From assembly GCF_007859945.1 (NCBI RefSeq), contig NZ_SJPQ01000004.1:532427-596426 (forward strand): 64,000 bases of DNA. Direction: 5' to 3'. Below the pieces are notes generated by a model, which saw nothing but the letters and a program-made list of their open reading frames with translations, was not told the DNA's origin and did no database searches. The stretch comes from Pseudobythopirellula maris (lineage in GTDB: Bacteria > Planctomycetota > Planctomycetia > Pirellulales > Lacipirellulaceae). Positions 27,665 to 36,765 of this stretch are shown in pieces. Every line of letters starts with the position of its first letter. Within the stretch, counting starts at the first letter, position 1. A program made the translations under genes and the position numbers.

Positions 27665-28456
27665 ATGCGAATCCTGCTGACCAACGACGACGGCATTTAC
27701 GCCCCCGGCCTGGAGGCGATGCGCAAGTCCCTTGAGCGTCTGGGCGAGGTGACGGTCGTGGCGCCCGCCACCGAGCAGAGCGGCGTGGGGCACTCGATCA
27801 CGTTCCTCACCCCGCTGATGGCGAGCGAAGTCTACGACGGCGACCGGCTGCGTGGCTGGGCCGTCGAGGGCAGCCCGGCCGACTGCGTCAAACTCGCCGC
27901 CGGCGAGCTCTGCGACGGGCCGATCGACCTCTGCGTGAGCGGCGTGAATGGCGGGCTGAACGTCGGGATCAACGTGCTCTACAGCGGCACGGTGGCGGCC
28001 GCCAGCGAGGCGGCGCTGCACGGGCTGCCGTCGATCGCCGTTTCGCTCGAGTGGGACACCCACCCGCGGTTCGACCGCGCCGCGGCCTTGGCGGCGGGCG
28101 TCATCGAGCAGATGCTCGAGCGCGACGCCTGGCGCGACCATCCGCTTTACAACCTGAACGTGCCGACCTCGGCCGTGGCCGACGGCGCCAGCGCGGCGCC
28201 GGAGCTGCGAATCACCACGATGGGCGTGACGCCCTGGACCACGGTGTTCCACGAACGCCAAGACCCCAAGGGCCGTCGCTACTACTGGGTCGACGGCGCC
28301 CCGCCGGCCAAAGCGCCCGCGGCCGACAGCGACTTGGTGGCCGTTGGCGACGGCGCGCTGTCGCTCAGCCCGCTGCTGCTGGACCGCACCCAACACAACC
28401 AACTCGAGTCGATGCGTTCGTGGGGCCTCACGGCGCCCGAATCCGCGGGCGTCTGA
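27665..28456 (+). CDS. surE: 5'/3'-nucleotidase SurE
   Basis: The 263-residue protein has the SurE signature MRILLTNDDGIYAPGLEAM with the metal-binding Asp pair, followed by ATEQSGVGHSIT, GSPADCVKLA and SGVNGGLNVGINVLYSGTVAAA. SurE is a metal-dependent phosphatase acting on nucleoside monophosphates, with stress-survival roles in other bacteria. The ATG at 27665 fits the family start exactly. The next gene begins 34 bp downstream, so the two may be co-transcribed. Confidence 0.95.
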   Translation: MRILLTNDDGIYAPGLEAMRKSLERLGEVTVVAPATEQSGVGHSITFLTPLMASEVYDGDRLRGWAVEGSPADCVKLAAGELCDGPIDLCVSGVNGGLNVGINVLYSGTVAAASEAALHGLPSIAVSLEWDTHPRFDRAAALAAGVIEQMLERDAWRDHPLYNLNVPTSAVADGASAAPELRITTMGVTPWTTVFHERQDPKGRRYYWVDGAPPAKAPAADSDLVAVGDGALSLSPLLLDRTQHNQLESMRSWGLTAPESAGV

Positions 28457-28490
28457 ACCAATCAATCCATTCGAACCCAAGGTTTCCCTG

Positions 28491-29066
28491 ATGTACCGCA
28501 CCGCTATCGCAATGAGTGTGATCGCCCTGTTGTCCGGCGCCCCGGGCTGCGGATCGGGCGACGGCGGGTCGAGCCTGTCGGAGATGGAGCGCCTGGCTGA
28601 CGAACAAGAGGCCCGCGACATCGCCGCCGCTAAACTGGCCGCCGAGAAGAAGGCCGAGGCCGAGGCTGCCGCCGAGCAGCGCCGCAAAGAGGAATTCGCC
28701 AACCAAGACCCGAGCCTCGTGACGACCGACGACATGAAGCGCGGCAAGGACCTCAAAGGGGGCGGCTACCTCACCACGGTGATGCGCGGCCGCGTGGTCG
28801 CCGAACAGCGGCTCAACCTCGATATGGTGACCCACGCCCTGAATTTGTACTGGGCCTCCGAAGGCGATTACCCGAAGTCGCACGAGGAGTTCATGGAGAA
28901 GGTGATCGAGTTCAACCAGATCACGCTCCCGGAACTCGATGGCGACTACGAGTACTGGTACAACCCCGAAGACCACCAGCTTTACAAGCGGCCGGTGGTT
29001 GAGGAAGACGCTGAAGTTGAAGACGGAGTCGAAACCGAAGCGGACGAGACCAACCCCACCGATTGA
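28491..29066 (+). CDS. Probable lipoprotein with coiled-coil and pseudopilin-like C-terminal segment
   Basis: The 191-residue protein starts with a hydrophobic signal (MYRTAIAMSVIALLSGAPGC) ending in a Cys that may be lipidated, although the lipobox is not canonical. A highly charged helix rich in Ala/Lys/Glu follows (about residues 31-70). The segment EGDYPKSHEEFMEKVIEFN plus EYWYNPEDHQLYK resembles the C-terminal pattern of pseudopilin-like planctomycete proteins, as does the end of the DUF1559 protein at 44834. The tail is very acidic. The function is unknown. Confidence 0.7.
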   Translation: MYRTAIAMSVIALLSGAPGCGSGDGGSSLSEMERLADEQEARDIAAAKLAAEKKAEAEAAAEQRRKEEFANQDPSLVTTDDMKRGKDLKGGGYLTTVMRGRVVAEQRLNLDMVTHALNLYWASEGDYPKSHEEFMEKVIEFNQITLPELDGDYEYWYNPEDHQLYKRPVVEEDAEVEDGVETEADETNPTD

Positions 29067-29219
29067 CGCCCCAAACCTCCTCATTTAGCCGGCGGTCAAT
29101 GAACGTCGGCCCGCGGGCCATTGGCCCGCGGCTAAATAGGCCCCGCCTTACGCTCTCCCTCCTCGCTGCCCCCGCCCCTGCTCTTCTTCTCTCCTGCTCT
29201 CCTTCCTGCCGACAATCCC

Positions 29220-29936
29220 ATGAACATTCCCTCGCTGCGGCTCGGCCTGTTGGCCGCGGCCGCCACTGTGCTGCACGCCGACGCCTCTCACGCCGACACG
29301 GCGAGCTGGGTCTTCCGGCCGAGCCACTACTCGCACAGCCCCGAGACGGGCGAGCGCGTGGGCCAATACGCGCAGGTCGCATGGGTCGAGCCCTTGGACG
29401 ACCCTCGGGACACGGTGAGCCGCTACCGCACCACACGCACCCGTTTGCGCGGCGCCAACGGTTCGAACGACACTTGGTACGAGGTGCAGAAGTTTGGCAA
29501 CCGCCGCGGCGGCTTCGACGCCGAGTGGGAGCGCGGCTTCGACGCCACGCTCACCACGCTCGACGCCCTGCGTCCGTTCCGCCGCAACCCGTGGTTGTTT
29601 TCCGGTGGTGGGTACGGCTACGGAGCGGGCTACGGCGGTGGTTATGGGTACGGAGCGGGCTACGGCGGCGTGGGCGGCTACGGCCCTTACGCCCCCGGGT
29701 ATCAAGCGATGGCGCCCGCGACGGAAGGCGAGGAGCCGTGCTGCGACGATTCGGCGGCGGCCGCACCGCCCGCCTACGCCCCGGCGCCGTACTACCCGGC
29801 CCCCTTTTACGGGGCGCCTTTCTACGGGGCGCCTTTCTACGGGGCGCCTTACCCGTACCCCTACTACGGCGGGCGAGGTCATGTCGGCGGCCACCGTGGT
29901 GACGGGCGCCGCGGCGACGGCCGCGGACGCATGTGA
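29220..29936 (+). CDS. Secreted Gly/Tyr/Pro-rich low-complexity protein
   Basis: The 238-residue protein has a signal peptide (about residues 1-25, ending ASHA). Residues 26-125 form an ordinary-looking domain with Trp and Arg (TASWVFRPSHYSHSPETGER). The second half is low complexity: two GYGYGAGYGG-type blocks near residues 130-150, then repeated FYGAP units near 197-212, and a Gly/His/Arg-rich end. Such composition suggests a surface or matrix protein. The repeats are exact at DNA level in places (GGCGCCTTTCTACGGG), suggesting recent slippage. The function is unknown. Confidence 0.72.
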   Translation: MNIPSLRLGLLAAAATVLHADASHADTASWVFRPSHYSHSPETGERVGQYAQVAWVEPLDDPRDTVSRYRTTRTRLRGANGSNDTWYEVQKFGNRRGGFDAEWERGFDATLTTLDALRPFRRNPWLFSGGGYGYGAGYGGGYGYGAGYGGVGGYGPYAPGYQAMAPATEGEEPCCDDSAAAAPPAYAPAPYYPAPFYGAPFYGAPFYGAPYPYPYYGGRGHVGGHRGDGRRGDGRGRM

Positions 29937-29954
29937 CCCGTGCGGCTGAGCCGG

Positions 29955-30509
29955 CTACGGCCGACCCAGCTGCGAGGCGGCGCCGTGCAACTCGCGTTCG
30001 GCCTCGTATTGGGTGAGCAGCCAGCGCCCGCCGCGCAGCTCGAACCGCATCGTGATGCCGTCGAAGTAGGCGCCCGTGGCGCCGCTCGACTTGTGCCGGG
30101 CGCGGATCACGGGCTTGAAGCCGAGCGTGGCGACCGTGGGCGCCGATTCGTCGTCCAGCGTGATCTCCGGGCCGCTCCCCACGCCGGCCGCTTCGACGGC
30201 GAACTGCGGCATCAATGTGCTGGCGTCGGAAACGATGTCCACGGCCGCCGGGTCGATGTGCGCCAGCACCGCCGTGAGGTCGTTCGCCTCGATGTCGGCC
30301 ATCAGCCCGCTGAGCGCGGCCGTAACTTCTTCGCGGGGCGTGACCCACAACCGCTCGCCCACACACGCCAGCAGCGTGAGCAACACGGCCCCGGCGATCG
30401 CTAGCAGCGCGATTTGCCGGCGGGTTTGGGAGTACACAATCGCCGCCATCGTGACGAGCATCGCGCCCACGGCGATCGAGGGGACTGGGCTTTCTAACAG
30501 CAGGCGCAT
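29955..30509 (-). CDS. Small membrane protein with C-terminal NTF2/SnoaL-like segment, function unknown
   Basis: The 184-residue protein has two N-terminal membrane segments (about residues 9-27 and 34-50). A soluble domain follows, rich in Asp/Glu/Ala at first and ending FDGITMRFELRGGRWLLTQYEAE. That end resembles the last strands of small NTF2/SnoaL-like folds, but this is only a shape-based guess. The ATG at 30509 was chosen because the 46 residues upstream are Cys/Arg-rich and look non-coding. It is divergent from the gene at 30638, with about 128 bp between their starts. Confidence 0.65.
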   Translation of the reverse strand: MRLLLESPVPSIAVGAMLVTMAAIVYSQTRRQIALLAIAGAVLLTLLACVGERLWVTPREEVTAALSGLMADIEANDLTAVLAHIDPAAVDIVSDASTLMPQFAVEAAGVGSGPEITLDDESAPTVATLGFKPVIRARHKSSGATGAYFDGITMRFELRGGRWLLTQYEAERELHGAASQLGRP

Positions 30510-30637
30510 CGCTTGTTCGACCGATAGAGAAAAAGAACACGGGCCGCTGCGCCCGCACCCATGCAAGCTAACACACCCACGCGCGAGCGTCACGCACGCG
30601 GCGCAGCGACACCGAAAGCTCTGAGGCGAAGCACGCC

Positions 30638-31930
30638 ATGAGAACACGCACCGCTTTGTTGCTGGCCGCCTGGCTGTTTATCGGCTACGCCGGCGTCAAA
30701 CTGCTGGCGCCCGAGCGGGCCGGCGACCGGAGGGCGGCGCCCTCTTTCGCCATGGAGAGTGCGCCAGCCATGAGCGCTGGGCCCGACGAAGCAATGCTGG
30801 CGGACGAGTCCATGGCCTACGAGGCGTTGGCCGAAGATTCCACCGCCGACGGCTCGTGGGGTGAGCAAGCGTGGGGCGAGGAGGAATGGGGCGCCGAGGA
30901 GCGGGAAGAGATGGCGCCGGGCGCCAGCGTCGCGAGCGAAGCGGCTGGCGCCGGGGCAAGCGATGACGAGGCGTTCGGCGAGTGGGACCTTGAGATCCCC
31001 GAAGTCGACCGGATGACAGGCTCCCAACTCGGCACGAGCGAGCCACTATTCGCCGCGGCGCCGGCGGCGTCGGCTGCTCCGATGGCGATGGCTTCGCCGC
31101 CGGCGGGCGACGAAGATGGACCGGCCCCAATGGCAAGCGGGGGCAGCGGCCTGTTCAGCAAGCTCAAGTCGGCGCAGGGCGCCGTCGCCGACAAGTTCGA
31201 GGAAGCGGCCGCCAGCGCCGCCGAGTCTCCGACACGCGTCGCGAAAGCACTGAGCCAGGCTACCGAGAGCTTGTCGAGGAAGCGTTCATTCGCGAGACGC
31301 TCCGAGCCGGAGCCGCTGAGCGACACGGCGATCGACGACGCACTCGACGCCCTGCCGATCGCCGACATCGCGTTCAACACGCCCGAGGAGATCCCGCTCG
31401 GCGAGACCGCGATGATCGAGCTGCTCCTGTCGATGACCGAGAGCGAAGAAGAGCTGGCCGCCGGGGTGAGCGGTCCCGGGCCGGTCGAGTCGGCCCGCGT
31501 GAAGGTGTCGAACGAGATGGAGGCGAGGCTCTCGGGTCTCGGGTTCGAGATCGAGCCGATCACGCCCGAGTCGCAGGCCGTCAGCCGCCGCGACCGGACG
31601 CAGTGGCGTTGGCAGATCCGTCCCACGCAGGCCGACGCCCAACCGCTGCACCTCACGCTGTCGGCCCAGGTGCGTGTGGACCGCGACTCGCTGACCCGCA
31701 CCATCAAGACGTTCGAACGGAAGATCGTGGTGCACGTGCCGATCGCGACGCGGGTGATGTCGATCGCCTCCGACTACGGCGAGCTGCTGTTCACCCTGCT
31801 CCTGGCGCCGCTGGGAGCGGCCGTCTGGCGACGCTGGAAGAAGAAATCGAAAGACCCGCCCGAGGACCCTCCGAGCGTGCCGATGCGGCGCAATGAGGCG
31901 ATGCAAGAAACGGTGCGTATGGCGGCGTAG
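30638..31930 (+). CDS. Two-pass membrane protein with acidic linker, function unknown
   Basis: The 430-residue protein starts with a membrane segment (about residues 6-24). A long low-complexity acidic and Ala-rich linker follows (to about 225). A soluble domain with mixed strands runs from about 226 to 375: IAFNTPEEIPLGETAMIELLLS, MEARLSGLGFEIEPITPE, RTQWRWQIRP and LHLTLSAQVRV. A second membrane segment lies at about 386-403, then a basic tail. The soluble part looks like a beta-sandwich exposed on the far side of the membrane. I cannot assign a family with confidence. The region between this gene and the divergent one probably contains both promoters. Confidence 0.65.
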   Translation: MRTRTALLLAAWLFIGYAGVKLLAPERAGDRRAAPSFAMESAPAMSAGPDEAMLADESMAYEALAEDSTADGSWGEQAWGEEEWGAEEREEMAPGASVASEAAGAGASDDEAFGEWDLEIPEVDRMTGSQLGTSEPLFAAAPAASAAPMAMASPPAGDEDGPAPMASGGSGLFSKLKSAQGAVADKFEEAAASAAESPTRVAKALSQATESLSRKRSFARRSEPEPLSDTAIDDALDALPIADIAFNTPEEIPLGETAMIELLLSMTESEEELAAGVSGPGPVESARVKVSNEMEARLSGLGFEIEPITPESQAVSRRDRTQWRWQIRPTQADAQPLHLTLSAQVRVDRDSLTRTIKTFERKIVVHVPIATRVMSIASDYGELLFTLLLAPLGAAVWRRWKKKSKDPPEDPPSVPMRRNEAMQETVRMAA

Positions 31931-31948
31931 AGCTCCCCTCGCCTTGAG

Positions 31949-31971
31949 CCCCCTCCCCCACGGGGGAGGGG
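31949..31971. repeat. CCCCTCCCCC/GGGGGAGGGG palindrome, family D copy 1
   Basis: A near-perfect GC palindrome with a very short loop lies between the convergent membrane-protein and sigma-54 regulator genes. Similar sequences occur at 58313-58359 and, in frame, inside hisD at 60234-60261. No T-run follows on either strand, so it is listed as a repeat and not a terminator. Confidence 0.7.
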
Positions 31972-31977
31972 AAAAAC

Positions 31978-33363
31978 TTACCCCGCCTGCCGCAAACTCG
32001 CCTCGCTGTTGAGCTTGTTGTAGAGCGTCTTGAGGCTGATGCCGAGTTCCTCGGCGGCCTTCGGCTTGGCGCCGTCGTGGCGCTCGAGCGCCTCGTGGAT
32101 CGCCTCCATCTCCATGTCGCGCAGCGTCTGCGGGCCGCGCGAGCGGGCCGAGCCGCTGAGCTTGCGGCGGTTGAAGTGCGGCGGCAGGTCGTCGGCCGAG
32201 ATCGGGCCCTCGTCGCAGAGGATCGTGGCGTGTTCGATCACGTTGGCCAGCTCGCGCACGTTGCCCGGCCAGACGTGGCGCCGGAGCGCCTCGACGGCGT
32301 CTGACCGGAGCTGCTGGTCGAAGGGCTTGGCGTGCGGCCGGAACCGTTCGAGCAAGCAGCGGGCCAGGTCGCCGATGTCGTCGAGCCGCTCGCGGAGGGC
32401 CGGCACGTGGATCTCGAACGGGTTGATGCGGTACATCAGGTCTTCGCGGAACTCGCCCATCGCGACCATCTCTTGCAGGTCGCAGTGCGTGGCGCAAACC
32501 ACGCGGACGTCGACTTTCACGGTCTTGTTCTCGCCGACGCGGCGGATCTCGCGGCTCTCGAGCACACGCAGCAGCTTGGCCTGCATCGGCTTAGGAAGCT
32601 CGCCGATCTCGTCGAGGAAGATCGTGCCGCCCGAGGCGACCTCGAACAGCCCGACGCGGTGCTCGTCGGCGCCGGTGAAGGCCCCCTTGGTGTGGCCGAA
32701 CAGCTCGCTCTCGATCAGCGTCTCGGGCAACGCGCCGCAGTTGATCGCGACGAACGGCATGTCGGCCCGGGCGCTCTGGTCGTGCACCGCGCGGGCCACG
32801 AGCTCCTTGCCCGTGCCGGTCTCGCCGAGGATGAGCACCGTGGCGTCGGTCGGCGCCACCTTTTCGATCATCGACTTGACGCGTTGCATCGAGGGCGTGT
32901 CGCCGATAAGCCGCGGCGCCCCCTCGAGCGTCTTCACCCGTCGCTGCAGCGCCTGGTACTTCTTGGTCAGCTCCCGCTTGGCGGCGATGCGGTGCAGCAA
33001 CGCCTCGAGCTCCACGAGCTTGCACGGCTTGGTGAGGTAGTCGAACGCCCCGTAACGCAGCGCGGCGATCGCGCTCTCGGTGGTGCTCTTGCCGGTGAGC
33101 ATCACCGCTTCGGTCGAGGGCGAGAGCTCCTTGAGGCGGCCGATCACCTCGACGCCGGTCATGCCGGGCATGTCGAGGTCGACGATGATCGCGTCGTAGT
33201 TGTTCTTCTCGATCGCGGCGACGGCCGTCAGCCCGTCGGGGCAGACCGTCACCTGGTGCCCCATGCGCGGCAGCTCGATCTTCATCAGCTCTTGCAGCGA
33301 ACGCTCGTCGTCGGCGAACAACAGGCTGAGTCCGGGCTTCGTTTCGGTCTTTTTCGTGGCCAT
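31978..33363 (-). CDS. Sigma-54-dependent response regulator (NtrC type)
   Basis: The 461-residue protein has three domains. The receiver domain (about residues 10-125) has the likely phospho-acceptor Asp62 in [10 protein letters not shown]. The AAA+ sigma-54 activation domain has Walker A GETGTGKE (180-187), GAFTGA (227-232) and Walker [11 protein letters not shown]-terminal Fis-type helix-turn-helix (about 420-455) ends [17 protein letters not shown]. It should activate RpoN-dependent promoters when phosphorylated. The histidine kinase gene lies 64 bp upstream on the same strand and is its probable partner. The target genes cannot be told from this window. Confidence 0.95.
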   Translation of the reverse strand: MATKKTETKPGLSLLFADDERSLQELMKIELPRMGHQVTVCPDGLTAVAAIEKNNYDAIIVDLDMPGMTGVEVIGRLKELSPSTEAVMLTGKSTTESAIAALRYGAFDYLTKPCKLVELEALLHRIAAKRELTKKYQALQRRVKTLEGAPRLIGDTPSMQRVKSMIEKVAPTDATVLILGETGTGKELVARAVHDQSARADMPFVAINCGALPETLIESELFGHTKGAFTGADEHRVGLFEVASGGTIFLDEIGELPKPMQAKLLRVLESREIRRVGENKTVKVDVRVVCATHCDLQEMVAMGEFREDLMYRINPFEIHVPALRERLDDIGDLARCLLERFRPHAKPFDQQLRSDAVEALRRHVWPGNVRELANVIEHATILCDEGPISADDLPPHFNRRKLSGSARSRGPQTLRDMEMEAIHEALERHDGAKPKAAEELGISLKTLYNKLNSEASLRQAG

Positions 33364-33427
33364 AGCGATCGGGGGGAGGTGTCGTTGGATCTGTGATTAA
33401 CGTGGGTTGTCCGTTGCGGCCGGGGTC

Positions 33428-35110
33428 TCAAGCGGCGGCCTTGGAGCTTTGCTGGCGGGGCAGCTGCACCGTGAACCGCGACCCGAGGCCGAGTCCGTCG
33501 CTCTCGGGCGTCAGCTCGCCGTTGTGCTCCTCGACAATGCGGTAAGTGATCGACAGACCGAGCCCGGTCCCCTGCCCGCCCCGCCGGCGGGTGAAGAACG
33601 GCTCGAACAGGTGCCGCATGACCTCTTCGGTCATGCCGCAGCCGTTGTCGGAAACGACCACCCGCGCCCGCTCGCCGAGCGTGTCGACCGCAACGCTCAC
33701 CCGCCCACCGGCGTCGAGGCTGTCGAGGCCGTTGGTGATGAGGTTCAGTATCACCTGCTTCATCTCTTGCGAGTTGACCTCGGCCAGGACCGGCTCACCG
33801 GCCACGAGCTCGACGCTCTTGTCTTGGTACTTGCCGAGGTGCTGCACCATGCCGATGACGCCCTCGACGAGTTCGCGGAGGTCGGTGGTCCGCTTCTCCG
33901 AGTCGCCCATCCGAGAGAAGTCGAGCAGCTTCTCGGTGATCTGCTTGCAGCGGAACGCCTCGCGGCCGATCATCTCCAGGTAGCTCGTGACGACCTGCCA
34001 CTCGGGCGCCTCGGCGTCGCCGGCCGACTCTTCGACGAGCGACTCCCGCAGCTCGGCCACCCTGCCCTCGAGCGACTCGCTGCAGAGGGCGATCGAAGCC
34101 AGCGGGTTGTTGATCTCGTGGGCGACGCCGGCCGCCAGGAAGCCGACGCTCGCCAGTTGCTCGCTGCGGACGACCTCGCGGGTGCGGGCCTGGACCTGGC
34201 GGTCGAGGTCGTCGCGGGTCTGCTCGAAGCTGGCCATCATGGCGTTCATCGCGTCGGCCAGCTCGCCCATCTCGTCGCGGCCCTCGACCATAACGCGGTA
34301 GCTGTAATCACCCGCCGCCACGCGACGCGAAGCCTGCACCAGTCGCCGCAGCGGGTGGGCGATCGACGAGCGGAACACCTGGGCCGAGGCCCCCAGCAGC
34401 ACCACGGCCAGCACGAACGTGGACCACGCCAGCGGGATCGCCACGTGGTATTGATCGCGGACCTCGTAGGCGAGGTCTTGCAAGCGGCCGTGCAGGTGGC
34501 TCGGCAGCTTGCCGGCCAGCGCGCTGAGCTTCTCGATCTCGTCCTGCAGCCCGCTCGTCCCGGCGCCGAGCTCGTTGAAGAACAGCTCGTCGTCGAGCCG
34601 CTCCTGGTCGATCCGCTTGAGGACCTCGTCGATGCGGGCCAAGGTCGCCTGCTCGAGCCCGGCGCCGCCGATCTGCGCGGTGTCGCGCACGTCGCCCAGC
34701 GCGAGCTGGGCGCGGTAGGCGGCGAGCTCGTCTTTGAACTCGTTGAATTTCGTGCGGTACTCGTTGCGCAGCATCAGCAGGATCGGGTCGCTCGCGCCCT
34801 TGGCGGGGCTCTCGACGGCGTCTTGCCCGTCGTCGTTCACTTCGTCGAGGAACGGGTCGAAGCCGATGTCGTACTGCGGCAGGCCGGCGACGCGCTGGTT
34901 GGCTTGGCCCAGCACCACTCGCAGGTCGGCCACCTTGTGGCTCAACTCGTTGGCGAGCGGCAGCTCGGCCGATCGCGCGCTGAGCGACTTGACCAGCCCG
35001 CGGTAGGCGTAGAGCCCGTACAGGGCGGCGCCGAACAGGGCGATCGTGCTCAGGGCCAACAGCCCGATGCCGATGCGCAGCTTCTCGCGGATGGGCCGGT
35101 GCGTGAGCAC
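33428..35110 (-). CDS. Membrane-bound sensor histidine kinase
   Basis: The 560-residue protein starts at a GTG with a strong ribosome-binding site. It has a first membrane segment (about residues 13-35), a ~190-residue extracytoplasmic sensor region predicted to be helical, a second membrane segment (about 224-246) and a HAMP-like linker. The kinase core carries His331 in HEINNPL, the N-box NLITNGLDS, the G1 box DNGCGM and the G2 box GTGLGLS. It probably phosphorylates the sigma-54 regulator encoded next. The ligand is unknown. Confidence 0.94.
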   Translation of the reverse strand: MLTHRPIREKLRIGIGLLALSTIALFGAALYGLYAYRGLVKSLSARSAELPLANELSHKVADLRVVLGQANQRVAGLPQYDIGFDPFLDEVNDDGQDAVESPAKGASDPILLMLRNEYRTKFNEFKDELAAYRAQLALGDVRDTAQIGGAGLEQATLARIDEVLKRIDQERLDDELFFNELGAGTSGLQDEIEKLSALAGKLPSHLHGRLQDLAYEVRDQYHVAIPLAWSTFVLAVVLLGASAQVFRSSIAHPLRRLVQASRRVAAGDYSYRVMVEGRDEMGELADAMNAMMASFEQTRDDLDRQVQARTREVVRSEQLASVGFLAAGVAHEINNPLASIALCSESLEGRVAELRESLVEESAGDAEAPEWQVVTSYLEMIGREAFRCKQITEKLLDFSRMGDSEKRTTDLRELVEGVIGMVQHLGKYQDKSVELVAGEPVLAEVNSQEMKQVILNLITNGLDSLDAGGRVSVAVDTLGERARVVVSDNGCGMTEEVMRHLFEPFFTRRRGGQGTGLGLSITYRIVEEHNGELTPESDGLGLGSRFTVQLPRQQSSKAAA

Positions 35111-35116
35111 GGGTCG

Positions 35117-35123
35117 ACCTCCT
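35117..35123 (-). promoter_or_regulatory. Perfect Shine-Dalgarno site that fixes a GTG start
   Basis: AGGAGGT lies 6 nt before the GTG at 35110. This decides the start of the histidine kinase against the ATG at 35194, whose extra 28 residues look non-coding. Confidence 0.85.
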
Positions 35124-35340
35124 AGTCGCCTGTGAAACGTGAAACGCCCGACGCCAATGCCCTTCCTTGGGCCGCCGAGCGACGCGCGGAGCATACAGAC
35201 GCCGCCGCCGATGGAGCAACGCCGTTTGTAAAATTTAGAACAGCAGATATCGGGCGAGCCGCAAGCCCACCTCCGGCGGGTAAACTACGCGCCCGGAGCA
35301 GTATGCAGCAAGCAGCGGCTTTGCTTGCAGGCGTGTGAGG

Positions 35341-36525
35341 CTAGTGCTGCGCCACGCGGCGCATCATCCAGAGCCCCCAGACCGCCAGCACGGCGTTGCC
35401 TGACCAGACCACGACGGGCGGCATGTCGCCCCCCTTCGCCTGGTCGACGCTGGCCATCAGCAGCGGGTAATACACCAGCAAGATCGGCAAGAAGCAGAGG
35501 AAGAAGCTAGCGAGGAACTCGCCTTTCTGCCGCAAGATCGCCAGCGGCGCGCCGACCATCACGAAGCAAAGGCAGCTGAAGCCGCTGGCCCAGCGGCGGT
35601 ACGGCTCCACCGCCAGGCGGCGGAGTGTGTATTGCGCCCTGCCCGCCTGTGCGTCGAAGGGCGTCCACGCCTCGCTCGAGAGCCGCTCGAAATCGCCCGA
35701 CAGCAACGCTCGCGCCGCCTCGGCGGTCCGCTCGCGCTCGAGCAGGGCGAGCCGCTCGTGCTCGGTGTCGGTCGCCCGGCCGATCTCGGCCAGGGCGTGG
35801 TTCGAGGCGCTGCGGTCCTCCGACGGGTCGCCCATCAGCAGGTTCAGGTCGAACTCGCGGCGGATCGAATCGGGGATCACCCCGTGGTGCCCCTCCCATT
35901 CGCCCTCCAAGCCGTGGAAAACGACGACCAGTTTGTGGTCGGCGGACACAGGCTCGATGACGGCCCAGCCGCCGGTGGCGGTGGTCGGCTTTTCGTCTTT
36001 GTTCGGGTGCCAGGTGATCGTCGGCTGGATCAGGCGGTTTTCCTCGACGCGTCGCACGCTGATCTGCAGCCCGTCGATCGAGTACGAGCCGTGCAGGCGG
36101 AGCTGGCTGAGGGCGATCTCCTCGATCGACTCGACGAACACGCGTTGCACGCCCATCCGTCCCCAAGAGACCGCCACGTCGTTCAGCAGCACGGCGCCGA
36201 AGCTCACCAGTGTTCCCAGCGCGAGGGTGGGCCAGATCAGCACCCACGGCGAGACGCCCATCGACTTGATCGCCACGACCTCGTTCGACGAAGACATGCG
36301 GCCGTAAACGCTCGTGGTGGCGAGCAGCATCGTGCCTGGCACGGCGAACTGCATCGCTTGCGGCAGCATGTAGGGGACCATCCGCACCAACGGGCCGAGC
36401 CCCAGGCCTTTGCGCACCGCCTCCTTGCCGATCAAGCCGACAAAGATCAGCGCCGTCAGCGCGGCGAGCGTGACCAAGAAGACCTTCAGCAACTCGGCGA
36501 GAACGTGTCGGGTCAGGATCCGCAA
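35341..36525 (-). CDS. LptF/LptG-family permease
   Basis: This protein of about 394 residues belongs to the YjgP/YjgQ (LptF/LptG) family of transmembrane components that extract lipopolysaccharide from the inner membrane with LptB. Membrane helices appear at about residues 15-35, 58-80 and 100-120, and a C-terminal group lies from about 310 to the end. A large periplasmic beta domain lies between them. Family features include the N-terminal RILTRHVLAELLKVFLVTLAALT and SSNEVVAIKSMGVSPW. The start is uncertain: I take the TTG at 36525 because the family N-terminus begins there, but an ATG at 36642 is in frame. Confidence 0.85.
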   Translation of the reverse strand: MRILTRHVLAELLKVFLVTLAALTALIFVGLIGKEAVRKGLGLGPLVRMVPYMLPQAMQFAVPGTMLLATTSVYGRMSSSNEVVAIKSMGVSPWVLIWPTLALGTLVSFGAVLLNDVAVSWGRMGVQRVFVESIEEIALSQLRLHGSYSIDGLQISVRRVEENRLIQPTITWHPNKDEKPTTATGGWAVIEPVSADHKLVVVFHGLEGEWEGHHGVIPDSIRREFDLNLLMGDPSEDRSASNHALAEIGRATDTEHERLALLERERTAEAARALLSGDFERLSSEAWTPFDAQAGRAQYTLRRLAVEPYRRWASGFSCLCFVMVGAPLAILRQKGEFLASFFLCFLPILLVYYPLLMASVDQAKGGDMPPVVVWSGNAVLAVWGLWMMRRVAQH

Positions 36526-36648
36526 GGCGGGCAGCTCACGAAAACGGTGGTAAGGGGAAAGACGCGAGGCGGGCAATCTAGCAAGGCTGGCCCGCTGGGT
36601 GAACGACAATCCCCGCGACCAAATACCCGTTGAATGCTCCACTCAAAC

Positions 36649-36732
36649 GTGGGAGGCGACTCCTACGCCGATAACGCCTTGCTAGCAGCTGGGGCTGGCG
36701 CGCCGTTATCGGCGTCGGAGACGCCTCCCACA
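36649..36732. repeat. Dispersed palindromic repeat, family B copy 2
   Basis: The arms GTGGGAGGCGACTCCTACGCC and its near inverted complement ending GACGCCTCCCAC flank a centre with GCTAGCAGCTGGGGCTGGC. The copy lies between the PP2C phosphatase gene and the LptF/G gene on the minus strand. Confidence 0.85.
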
Positions 36733-36765
36733 GCATTGCCCACAGCATTGTGCCCAGCGTGGGCT

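Noticed and set aside
30510..30647. N-terminal extension of the small membrane protein
   Set aside because: The 46 extra residues are Cys/Arg-rich and the extension would overlap the start of the divergent gene. The internal ATG precedes the first membrane helix.
31949..31971. Intrinsic terminator between convergent genes
   Set aside because: The hairpin is strong but is not followed by T on either strand, and the same palindrome occurs inside hisD, so it is better called a repeat.
33407..35125. A 572-residue open frame on the plus strand
   Set aside because: It is antisense to the histidine kinase, which has all kinase boxes and a perfect ribosome-binding site.
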